NCBI GenBank assembly: GCA_036850595.1
Contig: CM072159.1
Span: forward strand, 4,367,978 to 4,431,977
DNA length: 64,000 nucleotides
Direction of reading: 5' to 3'
Source: Rhyacichthys aspro
Lineage: Eukaryota > Chordata > Actinopteri > Gobiiformes > Rhyacichthyidae
The notes below the pieces were generated by a model, which had not been told where the DNA came from, did not search any database, and worked only from the letters and a program-made list of their open reading frames with translations. This document shows, piece by piece, positions 56,801 to 64,000 of this stretch; the first letter of the stretch is position 1, and each line of letters starts with the position of its first letter. The position numbers were made by a program, and so were the translations under genes.

Positions 56801-59800
56801 GAAGCTACAGTCTGAACAACAGTTAATAACAAGTATGGACAAAGCAAACTTTATCACTCTCATGTTCCCTCTCCCTGATTCAGCTGAACCCTGGTCTGCT
56901 CGTGAGCGCGCAGCGCGCTGTTCCTCGTGAGTGAGAGCGCGCTCCCTGCTGCTGTTGTCTCTGAGCGACAGAGACGTGCGGCTGTAGGACGTGCGGCGCG
57001 TTGTTCCCAGTAATAACTGAATAGTTGTTGTCGAGTCGCAAATCTCTGTCTGTAGCGACTTAAGTGCGACTCGAGTCCGAGTCGCTGTAACGAGTCCCCA
57101 TCTCTGGTGTGAGGCCAGTTTTGTTTGGAAAGATTCATCTGAAAACATTTGCATTGTGTCTTTTTTAAAATACAGCTTTTTCAAGAATTCCTGGAAGAAA
57201 AAAAAAGATAAAATGTTGCAGGAGAGACATGTAACCTTTGTAAGATGTTCTAATTAAACTGCAGCAGTGACATGATGCAGTGTGCACAAGGCAAGAACAT
57301 TTATATCATATTGTTGAATGTCAGTATCAAGATAATGGGAGCAGTGACAAGAAGCAAGCCCCAAAATTAACCTGTCTTTTTTTTTTCAGACAGTTCAAAT
57401 TAGATTGTTTGTCTGAATAACTTTTTAGTATCTACTAAGAAATGAATTTATACTCCCAACCTGACTTTAATAATTCCACTTTCTTAGATTTATTGCAGTT
57501 AAGGTCACGTTGCATCAAAGATTTCTTCACAATCAAATAAACAACCAGTCATTTATCTGTGTGCCAATACTGAAAAGCATTGTCAATGCTAAGATGCATA
57601 GACAAAGACAATGATTACCAAATACAATTTTAATTACATTGTTAATACATACATAAAATTTGAGCTAATCCATATTTCATTTTTATTACTCCATTAATAT
57701 AAATGTGTTCTCCTGCTGTCTTATCTCACTCGTCCAGCTCATTAAACTGTCCCCCACTCTTCTGTCCTCTTGCTTCACAGAATGGGTCGGGTTTATGGGC
57801 GGAGGGCAGGTAATGTGAACATTACCGGAGCATGTCCCACCTAAATCTGCCATGTCGGTAATCTTTACGGACTGTGTGCATCTGTGCCTATAAAACATAC
57901 TGGTCTTTTACCCCTTCATAAAAAGTCTAGGGCTTCAGTAAAACCTGTATGTATGCCACTCGACAAAAGTATGTGTGTGTATGTGCTCCCAGCTGTGGCC
58001 TGTGAGATGATGTGTGGCACTGGTCTGACACTCTTCATTATTAAGACACATTATTACTGTGTACTGGGAAACAAATTACAATAATTACCAAGATTAATTA
58101 AACTGCACCAACTATAAATTTACTGTAATACAACAGTTTTGCATAAAAATGAAACGCGGTGATGCGTGATATATTTGCTGAAAAGATCTCACTCAATAAT
58201 TCAGTCAGGTGCACAAATTTCCTGCCCTAATTTGTTTAGTTCCCTATAGTTTACTTGCTGTGATTTAGTGGCATCTAGTGGTGAGGTTGCAGATTATAAA
58301 TGAATACCTTTTGTATTGTTAAATTTCATGTGAGTAAGATAATTGAAGGTTAGCGGAAAAAAATATTTTCAAAAATGATCTGGTCCCTGTCAAGTTGAGA
58401 TTTCCAGGGGGTGTAACAAATGGACACAGATTAAACTACCTCTGAATAAACCCAATAAGAATTCAGGGGGGCAGAACCAATGCAGAATAAACTGCCTCTG
58501 GACCAATATAAAACGTGGTCATAACATTGTCGACAACAAGTCATAAAGCAGTCATGAACTAGAACTGCACTCCACATGTTGTTCTCTGACTGCAGCAGAC
58601 TCAAAGGGAAGCAAGTGTTCCCTCTGAACTGTTGGCCTGTAGTTGCTCAGAAACAGCTTTAAACCAAGTGTAAAGGCTTCAACTACAAACTGTGTGCCAG
58701 CAGAGGACAGAGAGGCTGTCAGTAACTGGTTGGGTTAGCAGCAGCTATACTAAATTAAAACTGCTAGTGCCCTGTGAATGTGATGCATTGTCCTTCATAC
58801 AGATTAAGTGCAACTAGAACTAAATGCTTCAACTGCTGCTTGAAACTAATCATAGCTAAAGAGGAAAAAGTAAGTGCATTTGAATCACTCTGTCATAAGG
58901 CTAATGGTCTTGGTTTTATTTGTAATGACTGCGTAAAAAACCTGTTGGACCTGAATAGCAATAGAATAGTAATTTGCAAATCACTGCTGTTCAGTTGTTT
59001 ATCTATTGTTATCACAAAGTTACTAGTTATATCATGTGATTTTTAAGATTATATTGCGTAGCCCTAAATGCAATCTGTACTTTCGCCATCAGTTGTCACC
59101 AAAAGATCAGACATTACACACTCCACCTTTAAACACCAAGTGGCACAGAGAGACCAGGACAGAACCATGATATACCTCTCAGTCCAGTATGCAGAACTTG
59201 CTACATAGATGCTAAACATAATACAGCTTCAGAACTTTGCTCCATTTTTGCTCCAGGCCATGAACATGTTTATTTTGAGTTGAAAAGCCACTGGGTTCTG
59301 CCCTTAGGCCTAAACACCAACTCTGTGGTGCATCGGTTTCATACCAAAATCCCAGAGGTTGCCGTTGGATACACTTAAAGCTGGCTTTTATAAAATCTGC
59401 CAGAAAACCTTTCTTCTGATAGCACTTCCACAGATAAAGGGAAACAAACTATTTTTCAGTAGATTAGACATAGCTCATAAACTAATGTTAGTATTCATAA
59501 CAGAATGGTGGTTTTGTTTTAGCAGCCTTTAACCACACTTTATTCCACTGTTCCCTCCAGATGGCTGCGCACACTAAGCTTTGATAAGTTCTTGTACGCC
59601 TTCAAAAGTGGCAAAAAGACTAATTAGCAGGGGGCACTGGGGAGGCGTTTCAGGAGGCCACTGTGAGATCAAGAGCATCACCTCTTTCCCCTGCAGCAGC
59701 TCACAGAGTGGAAGCTCCCGTCCCTGTCGAGTGTTTAAAACCTGTGTTGTATTGTCTGAGCCTTTGCCAGCTTCAAACGTCCCAGTCCAAGCTCTTTGAT

Positions 59801-62075
59801 GTGTGTGTATGTGAGCAGGCCAAATGCAAAGAGGAGACTTTCACAGACGAAGAAGAAAAGAAAGAAGCTCAGCAGAAAAGGACAAAACACACATATACCT
59901 TCAGTTAGACCTTGTGCTTTGGGACTTTAGTCTTTTACTGTCAGATAGAGGACAGAGGAGAAATAATGTTAGCCTTCAGAAAATACACAGCGAGTGTGAA
60001 ATGTGTTATGGAAAGATAGAGGCAGACAGACGAGCAAAAGAAAGAAAGAAAATGTGAGAAGAGTTGAGGGACTACAGGAAATTTGTTTTGTGGTGAGTAT
60101 GACAAGGAGAATTACAGAGCAGTGCAGAAAGTACAGGCGGGGTAAAGCAAAAGTGCTATTTAGAAACTTTACAACCGTTTAAGGGACATTTGCAGCTTCC
60201 TTACATCAAGAGCCCAAAACGATGGCCCCACAGTTAAAAGCTCAAACAGGGCTGATGGTCCTGGGATACTAATACGGCATTGGTCTTTGTTTCAAGACGA
60301 TTGTGCTGCACAGTGTGTTGTGTTAAGTGAGAGCGGCTACTGCAAAAACATCAATTATTTATTTATTTGCGAGGCAATTACAAAATCACAGTCCAAACAT
60401 GTCCAGCTCAAACAGATACACCATATAGAAAATGCTGTTCATAAGAGATGTTGAGGCTTTTTTAACCGTTTTAAGGAATGATCTGAAAAAGATACAGGCA
60501 GGATGTTTTATATCTTCTTTTATATCTGTATATACCAAACCGAGATTGGCAGGTACGGAAGTGGTGGCTTAAGAAGATAGTACCTATGAGTCAGATACAT
60601 GTGGAGTTGATCATTCAAATTAAAAAAAGTTCATTTGGATTTGGGTGAAAGTGAGCTCAATGTGGGGAATGACAGCAAACAGAAGGAAAAGTTTTCACAA
60701 TTTCTGGTACAGTGTAAAGGTAAAGTTATGAATACTTAACACTTGTACTTACATGAATAAATATAATAAAATAATCAGCTTGAAAATTATTAAAATAACA
60801 GCTTTGAATTCATAGAAACACAGAAACTAAATAATTCTTTTAAAAGACAACGTGTCTGGTTTGACAGGGACACCACCATTTGAATTGGGGCACTTTACCA
60901 TTTCACAAGAACACATTATCTCTTACACCAATGAAAATATACAATACAACGTGGGTATTTATAGTGTATAGTCATAGTGAAAAGTTCCATATGAGTTTTG
61001 GCACAGCATTTATCCCCTGTAGTCATTTGGTGGGTATGCAGTCTGAAAAGGACTATTAGTACTATTAGTATAGTATTAGATGATTAGTGTTGATTAAATT
61101 TAGAGAGATTAGAGAGAGATTGTTCATTTGACCACTGCCTTTCATACTAGACTGAGAAAAAGCATCATGGTAATGACTTAATGGTGTCATGCTGTTTCAC
61201 GGCACACAAGTACAAGTCTCACTGCAGTGGTTTGGTGTGGCCAGTCTAAGTTTGAAGCAGTGGCCATACCATAAGGTGCAAAGGTGTCCATTCAAAGCCT
61301 ATATGTCACATCTGCCAAAGGTATCTTTAATTAATGAGAGGTTATTCATAAACAAGCTGTCCTTCAAGCTCTTTCACTGTGAGCATGCATGTATGAGAGT
61401 GCAAACCTGCTAGTTTCATTTAAAAACAGCCTTCCTTTCTGTGACCTTATCGCCCACTTTAATAAGACAAACAAAAACACTACAGCAATTACATCATGAA
61501 TAGTTTTTTGTTCATTCTGGTCACTAACAGGTTTCTGCGTTAGACTGTCAAAAAAATATTTAATTCTGTACATGCTGTCTTTTGAATATTTCATTTGGAT
61601 CCATGTGTGGTTTGTATGCCTTCAGGGTAAAAACTGCTTTCCTGTTTTGTTCAGTATTATGTTTTATATTTTTCATTCTGTGCTCGCCTGTGCTGTTTAA
61701 TAACATTGTAAACAACTCTGTGCCCTCTGTTCCCCTTGTCCTGCTTTAGGTTCGTCCTATTTCTTCAAGGGGAAGGAGTACTGGCGCGTCCCGGGCAGTG
61801 ACATGGAGGTGGAGGCAGGTTTTCCACGGCTCATTGCTAAAGACTGGCTCCTGTGCAGTGAGATGCAGTCGGACTCTCCGGACACAGCTCCCAAAAGCAC
61901 AGAGACAAGAGTCAACGTGCACCGGCACCCGGACCACGCCGAGAATGGCTACGAGGTGTGTTCGTGCACCTCGGACAGTGCTTCGCCTCTGGGGGTCCGG
62001 CCGTCCCCCTCCCCCTTCTGGCTGCTGCCCCCTCTGTGGACGCTCTCACTGGCCCTGCGCTCGGAACTGCTATGA
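15929..62075 (+). CDS. mmp17: mmp17 (MT4-MMP), exons 2-10 of a GPI-anchored matrix metalloproteinase; 5' end missing
   Basis: This entry spans the whole spliced coding region visible here. Joining the nine exons gives 1659 nt, or 552 residues plus TGA, with every split codon restored in frame. Family knowledge: MMP17 is a zinc endopeptidase held on the outer cell surface by a GPI anchor, activated by furin-type cleavage in the secretory pathway. Visible domains (numbering from the first codon of exon 2): prodomain about 1-75 with cysteine switch C57; RAKR at 72-75; catalytic domain about 76-245 with H199, E200, H203, H209 and Met-turn M217; structural zinc ligands H145, D147, H160, H174; linker about 246-288 with sequon N275-R-S; hemopexin domain C289-C480; stalk with C515 and C517; hydrophobic tail 534-552. 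Human MMP17 is about 600 residues, so only the signal-peptide exon is missing. MMP25 was considered, but the linker, hemopexin and tail fit MMP17 better. Whether this is the a or b teleost paralogue is not decidable. Confidence 0.96.
16062..17961 (+). other. mmp17: mmp17 intron 2
   Basis: A 1.9-kb GT-AG intron, phase 1, AT-rich, with a short T run near 16567. I see no recognisable gene or repeat in it. Confidence 0.9.
17962..18100 (+). CDS. mmp17: mmp17 exon 3: cysteine switch and furin-type cleavage site
   Basis: The exon is 139 nt, with acceptor ttctttcttag and donor GTAGGA. The first two bases complete a GAT codon with the last base of exon 2. It encodes residues 45-91. The motif PRCSLPD (C57) is the cysteine switch that keeps the zymogen latent by binding the catalytic zinc. 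The SL in place of the commoner GV is, as I recall, also seen in mammalian MMP17. R72-A-K-R75 is a proprotein-convertase site of the R-X-K-R type, so activation is inferred to occur in the Golgi as in other MT-MMPs. The exon ends in the KWNKRHLSW segment at the start of the catalytic domain. No single frame opens far on either side, so it is easy to miss by ORF length alone. Confidence 0.95.
20823..20920. repeat. (TA)n microsatellite, compound
   Basis: About 40 bases of TA repeat, an interruption of seven A residues, then more TA and TAA-type units to 20920. The sequence is its own reverse complement in long stretches, so it can form cruciforms and its assembled length may be unreliable. Confidence 0.95.
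24021..24743. mobile_element. 723-bp non-autonomous DNA transposon (MITE) with 19-bp inverted ends and TA duplication
   Basis: The left end CCGTATTTTCCGGACTATA is matched exactly as inverted repeat at the right end, and both sides are flanked by TA (24019-24020 and 24744-24745). A TA target duplication fits the Tc1/mariner group, although other superfamilies with this site cannot be excluded. A tataagccgca word recurs just inside both ends (24053-24062 and 24683-24693) in direct orientation. The middle contains several copies of a cttcctcctg and ctgaaacca unit. It has no transposase frame. Confidence 0.85.
24259..24489 (+). repeat. imperfect internal repeats inside the MITE
   Basis: Words like attcatcttcctcctg, a Y-gcactgaaacca core and aacaccaaaccactgtcact recur at about 24259, 24299, 24402 and 24436. 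The second and fourth are the most alike, over about 50 bases. This is the filler between the inverted ends of the element. Confidence 0.75.
26748..27399. mobile_element. 652-bp mariner-like MITE with TA duplication
   Basis: The ends CAGTGGTCCCTC and its reverse complement are flanked by TA at 26746-26747 and 27400-27401. The inner left sequence, with gtttatcgcgggggttacgtt and aaatccgcgaag, is typical of mariner-type elements of vertebrates (from memory). It has no transposase. It encloses a 41-bp tandem array and an A-rich tract near 27342. Confidence 0.85.
27174..27332 (+). repeat. four-copy 41-bp tandem array with CCAAT boxes
   Basis: Copies start at 27174, 27215, 27256 and 27297, an exact 41-base period, with only a few substitutions. 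Each contains agccaatcagga, which matches the CCAAT-box core bound by NF-Y. The fourth copy breaks off after cacaatgc. The array lies inside the mariner-like MITE. Confidence 0.93.
30346..30686. mobile_element. 340-bp Tc1-family MITE with long inverted repeats
   Basis: The left end, with cactgaacaaaaatataa and acgcaacactt, is mirrored by aagtgttgcgtttatatt and tttgttcag at the right. The inverted match continues inward with gaps through gatctaagactttttctatgtaca and its complement. A TA is present at each end. These ends belong to a widespread Tc1-like family of fish (from memory). The interior lacks the transposase, so it is a deletion derivative. Confidence 0.8.
33817..34217 (+). mobile_element. 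tRNA-derived fish SINE with target-site duplication
   Basis: The head has the B-box-like gagttcgaatcccgg. The body has the familiar fish words tgcatgtcctccccatgt, cttcctcccaccgtccaaag and gctgggataggctccagcc, and the end is a run of gaatgaatgaa. It is flanked by ATCTGTTTTTCTG at 33804-33816 and ATCTATTTTTCTG at 34218-34230 (12 of 13 equal), which I read as the insertion duplication. The A-box side of the head seems to have an internal deletion. Confidence 0.82.
34891..34914 (+). repeat. poly(A) tract
   Basis: A run of about 24 A residues in intron 3. No retroelement body was recognised just upstream. Confidence 0.8.
36025..36311 (+). CDS. mmp17: mmp17 exon 4: N-terminal half of catalytic domain, structural zinc and calcium sites
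   Basis: The exon is 287 nt, with acceptor tgttccctgcag and donor GTAGGC. Entry completes an AGA (R91) split codon and exit leaves one base. It encodes residues 92-186, from VRTFPKDS to WTFRSP. The structural-zinc ligands are all present: H145 and D147 in DHNDGYPFDGPGG, H160 in VAHAFFPG, and H174 in GDTHFDDDE, which also supplies calcium-binding acidic residues. DTVRALMYYALKVWSDIAPL forms the first long helix of the fold. Agreement with vertebrate MMP17 is very high across the whole exon. It lies 17.9 kb downstream of exon 3. Confidence 0.97.
36824..37072 (-). mobile_element. tRNA-headed SINE, reverse orientation
   Basis: Read on the minus strand, it starts with gtggctcaggaggtagagca (A-box-like) and then ggcagttcaattctcgc (B-box-like), as in a tRNA gene. 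A body with ccttgggcaacacacttc follows, then a tail with gcgctacatacaaattca. I recall this arrangement as a common teleost SINE-like repeat. No clear terminal duplication was seen. Confidence 0.65.
40060..40175 (+). repeat. possible degenerate dispersed repeat (gagaccaca/agaccaag-type)
   Basis: Words such as gtcgagaccacacaaacca, gtcaataccagaccagca and gttaagaccaagactggtg resemble a common fish repeat built on gagacca units. Similar words occur at 49670-49800. The class and ends are not clear. Confidence 0.3.
45394..45570 (+). CDS. mmp17: mmp17 exon 5: zinc-binding active site and Met-turn
   Basis: The exon is 177 nt, with acceptor tgcctcctcag and donor GTGAGG. It completes a GAC codon from exon 4 and leaves one base. 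It encodes residues 187-245. HEFGHAIGLVH supplies the three catalytic-zinc histidines (H199, H203, H209) and the general base E200. SIMRPYY contains Met-turn M217, which defines the metzincin fold. The exon ends with LPYEDKVRVWQLYG, the final helix of the catalytic domain. All catalytic residues are present, so the encoded enzyme should be active. Confidence 0.98.
45571..46048 (+). other. mmp17: mmp17 intron 5
   Basis: A 478-base phase 1 GT-AG intron. I see nothing else in it. Short open frames that cross it are chance. Confidence 0.93.
46049..46151 (+). CDS. mmp17: mmp17 exon 6: linker (hinge) between catalytic and hemopexin domains
   Basis: The exon is 103 nt, with acceptor catatctcttag and donor GTAAGT. 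It completes a glycine codon from exon 5 and leaves two bases. It encodes residues 246-279, a proline-rich, acidic and probably disordered hinge beginning VRDSVSHT. N275-R-S is a potential N-glycosylation site, and human MMP17 has NRS at the equivalent place. Family knowledge: the hinge gives freedom between the protease and hemopexin domains. This is the least conserved exon, and its assignment rests on the VRDSVS start, the PEPP and NRS motifs, and perfect splice phase with both neighbours. Confidence 0.92.
46152..50002 (+). other. mmp17: mmp17 intron 6
   Basis: A 3.85-kb phase 2 GT-AG intron. The block 48120-48600 is richer in GC than the rest and is discussed as a finding. Around 49670-49800 there are agaccaag-type words like those at 40060. 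No coding exon was recognised. Confidence 0.9.
50003..50085 (+). CDS. mmp17: mmp17 exon 7: start of hemopexin domain, blade 1
   Basis: The exon is 83 nt, with acceptor atttattttcag and donor GTACTC. It completes a leucine codon from exon 6 and leaves one base. It encodes about residues 281-307. C289 in the motif DRC is the first of the two hemopexin cysteines and should pair with C480 in exon 10 to close the propeller. THFDAVAQIRGEAFFFKG is the first half of blade 1 and nearly identical to vertebrate MMP17. Confidence 0.96.
50086..50676 (+). other. mmp17: mmp17 intron 7
   Basis: A 591-base phase 1 GT-AG intron with no recognisable content. Confidence 0.93.
50677..50829 (+). CDS. mmp17: mmp17 exon 8: hemopexin blades 1-2
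   Basis: The exon is 153 nt, with acceptor tctcccatcgcag and donor GTAAAG. It completes a glycine codon and leaves one base. It encodes about residues 308-358. KYFWRLTREKHLVSLRPAQ completes blade 1, and LDSVDAVYERPGDHKIVFFKG begins blade 2. These match vertebrate MMP17 closely. Family knowledge: hemopexin blades mediate substrate recognition and dimer contacts on the cell surface. The open frame continues into intron 8, but that extension has no similarity to the family. Confidence 0.97.
50830..51273 (+). other. mmp17: mmp17 intron 8
   Basis: A 444-base phase 1 GT-AG intron, AT-rich, with no recognisable content. Confidence 0.93.
51274..51531 (+). CDS. mmp17: mmp17 exon 9: hemopexin blades 2-4
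   Basis: The exon is 258 nt, with acceptor tatccaccctcag and donor GTGAGT. It completes a glycine codon and leaves one base. It encodes about residues 359-444. KYWVFKDNIVEEGYPRPISD completes blade 2, VDAAFVWLHNDKTYFFKNN and LYWRYDDHLRRMDLGYPKD form blade 3, and MDDAMRWSDG starts blade 4. All repeat-defining aromatic and aspartate positions are present, with no frameshift or premature stop. Confidence 0.97.
51532..61749 (+). other. mmp17: mmp17 intron 9 (10.2 kb)
   Basis: A phase 1 GT-AG intron separating most of hemopexin from the final exon. It contains a hAT-type element at 55938-57106. Non-repeat blocks near 52380-52620 and 54180-54400 are less AT-rich than the surroundings. No coding exon was recognised. 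Confidence 0.9.
55938..57106. mobile_element. 1169-bp non-autonomous hAT transposon with exact 8-bp target duplication
   Basis: The element begins CAGAGATG and ends CATCTCTG, an 8-base inverted repeat. It is flanked on both sides by GTGTGAGG (55930-55937 and 57107-57114), the 8-bp duplication made by hAT transposases. Subterminal sequence at both ends is rich in gagtccgagtc and gactcgagtcc words in opposite orientation. A GC-rich segment at about 56880-57060 contrasts with the AT-rich middle. There is no recognisable transposase, so it depended on a helper in trans. Confidence 0.9.
61750..62075 (+). CDS. mmp17: mmp17 exon 10: hemopexin blade 4, stalk and GPI-anchor signal, stop
   Basis: The terminal exon follows acceptor gtcctgctttag and gives 326 nt including TGA at 62073-62075. 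It completes a glycine codon from exon 9 and encodes residues 446-552. SSYFFKGKEYWRV finishes blade 4, and C480 in DWLLC is the second hemopexin cysteine. A variable charged stalk follows, then ENGYEVCSCTSD (C515, C517), which is conserved in MMP17. The last 19 residues, from FWLLPPLW, are hydrophobic and fit a GPI-attachment signal. The anchor residue is probably a small residue in the SDSAS stretch (inference). An odd point is that R548 and E550 interrupt the hydrophobic run just before the end. There is no cytoplasmic tail, which separates it from the transmembrane MT-MMPs. Confidence 0.96.
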
Positions 62076-63320
62076 TGCCAAAGCACTGGACAAAATGTGT
62101 GCAAAGAGGACCGGACTTACTGGTGGAGGGCCAGTCTAAATACAAACTGGAATATTTTGTTCATATAAATATCAATCGGTATGTTTTTGGCGATTATTTT
62201 TGCTGTTATTTATTTTACATGCCATTTGATGGTCATCTGAAGCGCCTTGTGATATGTTTAGTGCATCCCGTTTCCATACATCCATCGAATCACAGAGAAC
62301 CAAGTTTCTACTTTAACTGGGTGTTTAATCTTAAAGGGATAAACTGCTTCTAAAAGGCTAACTGAAAATGACTGATTGTACTTTTTGTTTAGGGCTGTGT
62401 GAACTGACAAAACTTCACACATAGGTCGTTTCATATCCACCTAAATTTAGGGCTAAGTATGTTCTATGTTTAATCACTACAGGTGTTCCAGTTCAATATT
62501 CATTTTTTGGCATGCCCCACTATATTATTATACATTTGTTTTTTCTGACTTACATTTCTGAAGATGTCATATTCACTCACCTTCATGCACAATTCCTGTC
62601 TGTGTTGGTTGCACAGTTATATTCTTTATTCTTCATTTTGCACAGCCCAATGAAAGAAGATGCAGTACTTTATTTCCTTATGTACAACCAGACTACAGCA
62701 ATAATCTGCAGAGTAAAAATATTCTGGGTGTAGATTAAATGATCACATCTACTATATACCTACATGTGCCGGGTGAAATTCAATGTTTTCTTACTTTCAG
62801 CAAAAAAAAAATCTTTTTATTGCATTGTCATAGCTGTGACACAAACAGCCTCCTGAAAAACACAAATCAGGACAGTGCAAGATAACGTGTAAGTGAAAGT
62901 ATATCTTGACTGAAATTAAGGGATGTACTAAGGTTAACGCCTTTGAATGTATTATAGAAGGAAGTTTACACATAAACAAAGGCCTGGAAATTGGGTTGAC
63001 AGGCTACTTAAGAGACAGTGATACTGAACATTAGCCTCGTTTCCACTGGAGTGGTATAAGTGGGGTCAGTACGGGTCACCATTATCTATAAGGATACAAA
63101 GCATCCCAATAAAGAATACTATTTTAATAATCCCCATGTTTTGGCTCCATCTGTGTGAGATTTTAAAATGGTGGAGTGGACACTGTAGTCACACAGTCTT
63201 GTGATTGGGCGGAAACAACATTTTCTGAAGTAAAGAACTTGTTGCTGTGGGGATAACCATATTCCTGACAACTGATGTAGACAAAGTCATTGTCATACTT
63301 TAATAAAATAAAGACATTTC
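62076..63320 (+). other. mmp17: mmp17 3' UTR and immediate downstream flank (extent uncertain)
   Basis: This AT-rich sequence follows the stop codon and has no further gene. A long 3' UTR is inferred because the first clear AATAAA hexamers lie about 1.0 and 1.2 kb downstream. No exon of another gene or complete repeat was recognised. The true end needs transcript data. Confidence 0.5.
63302..63312 (+). promoter_or_regulatory. candidate polyadenylation signals (two overlapping AATAAA hexamers)
   Basis: AATAAA occurs at 63302-63307 and again at 63307-63312. Other copies are at 63109-63114 and 63435-63440. In AT-rich DNA such hexamers arise by chance, so which one ends the mmp17 transcript is a guess. 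The doubled signal is the best candidate by motif density only. Confidence 0.3.
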
Positions 63321-64000
63321 ACATATTCACTGACTACACTGTGTTTAAACACTAGCAGAAGTTTTGAAAGTACTCAGGCCCTAAAAACTTGGTGAAAATG
63401 GTGCATTGTTTTGCATAAGGTTCAAAATCCTATGAATAAACCAAAAACAATCTTCTTCTACTGTTTAATGCAGCTGTAAATGGCTATACCTCCAGCCTCT
63501 TGCATGACAAGACAAATACGTTTTGGAAGTTTCCTTCAAATAAGACTTATATCACAGTAAACAACAACAACAACAAATTGGCACTTTTATGTCATTCTTT
63601 ATGTAGCAGACACCACTCTCCTGCAGATTTAATAGTGCTTATACAAGCCTCTAGATTGTGTCATACCAACCCAGCCCATACTGTACCACTCAGTGGAAAT
63701 GTGCCTAGTTTGACCATAGATGAATGGCCTTTCTTTTCTCCCATGAAATTTTTGCAACTAAAAGACATGACATAAAAGTCCTGGTTTCAACCCACCAAAA
63801 ACATTGGGAACTATTTTATTTCCTCTGGCTCCCCTCTGTCTTGTTGCACGACATTTTAAACCGAGGTGATTTCACAAGTAGTGGGCGTTCACAATATTAG
63901 CTGCATGTAAAACTGATGAAACGTGTGCAGTTCTGACAGCACTTTTTAACCCCAGTGAACGTTTTCAGTGTTCTCTCGATACACCCAAAAAGGGCAATTG
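63321..64000 (+). other. downstream flank, no gene seen
   Basis: AT-rich sequence after the likely end of mmp17. It contains a short (CAA)n run near 63562. No exon, RNA gene or classified repeat was recognised. Confidence 0.6.

Noticed and set aside
56783..57184. Overlapping minus-strand open frames rich in R, E and S
   Set aside because: They arise from the GC-rich part of the hAT element and run past its end, and they do not resemble a transposase.
15929..62075. Assignment to mmp25 (the other GPI-anchored MT-MMP)
   Set aside because: The prodomain start, VRTFPKDS segment, NRS linker, hemopexin blades and YEVCSC stalk follow MMP17. MMP25 differs at these places as far as I recall.

Overview
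The window is vertebrate nuclear DNA, most likely from a teleost (ray-finned) fish. It is AT-rich, has no operon-like packing, and one gene is spread over about 46 kb of GT-AG introns. The introns carry repeats typical of teleosts: an L2/CR1-like LINE 3' end, tRNA-headed SINEs, TA-flanked MITEs and a hAT MITE with an exact 8-bp target duplication. The species cannot be named from the sequence alone.

Only one protein-coding gene can be supported: a plus-strand orthologue of MMP17 (MT4-MMP), the GPI-anchored membrane-type matrix metalloproteinase. Nine exons (called 2 to 10 by comparison with the ten-exon human gene) lie at 15929-16061, 17962-18100, 36025-36311, 45394-45570, 46049-46151, 50003-50085, 50677-50829, 51274-51531 and 61750-62075. 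Every splice phase joins, giving 552 residues in one open frame ending in TGA. Exon 1, with the start codon and signal peptide, was not found and probably lies upstream of base 1. If so, bases 1-15928 are intron 1.

The reconstructed product reads, in order: peptidoglycan-binding-like prodomain, PRCSLPD cysteine switch, RAKR furin-type site, catalytic domain with all structural-zinc ligands and HEFGHAIGLVH, short linker with an NRS sequon, four-bladed hemopexin domain closed by two cysteines, and a C-terminal stalk with CSC and a hydrophobic GPI-signal tail. The gene looks intact and functional.

Layout: 1-15928 holds a 21-bp minisatellite, two decayed Tc1-like fragments, the LINE, SINE remnants and a hAT-like remnant. 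Intron 3 (17.9 kb) is the richest in mobile elements, with a 723-bp TA-flanked MITE, a 652-bp mariner-like MITE carrying a four-copy 41-bp CCAAT array, a 340-bp Tc1-family MITE and a SINE with a 12/13-bp target duplication. Intron 4 holds a reverse-strand tRNA-headed SINE. Intron 9 holds the 1169-bp hAT element. After the stop codon there is 1.9 kb of 3' UTR and flank with candidate polyadenylation signals.

I found no undescribed biological system. The items most worth checking are the unusual repeats and a few possible conserved non-coding blocks in introns.
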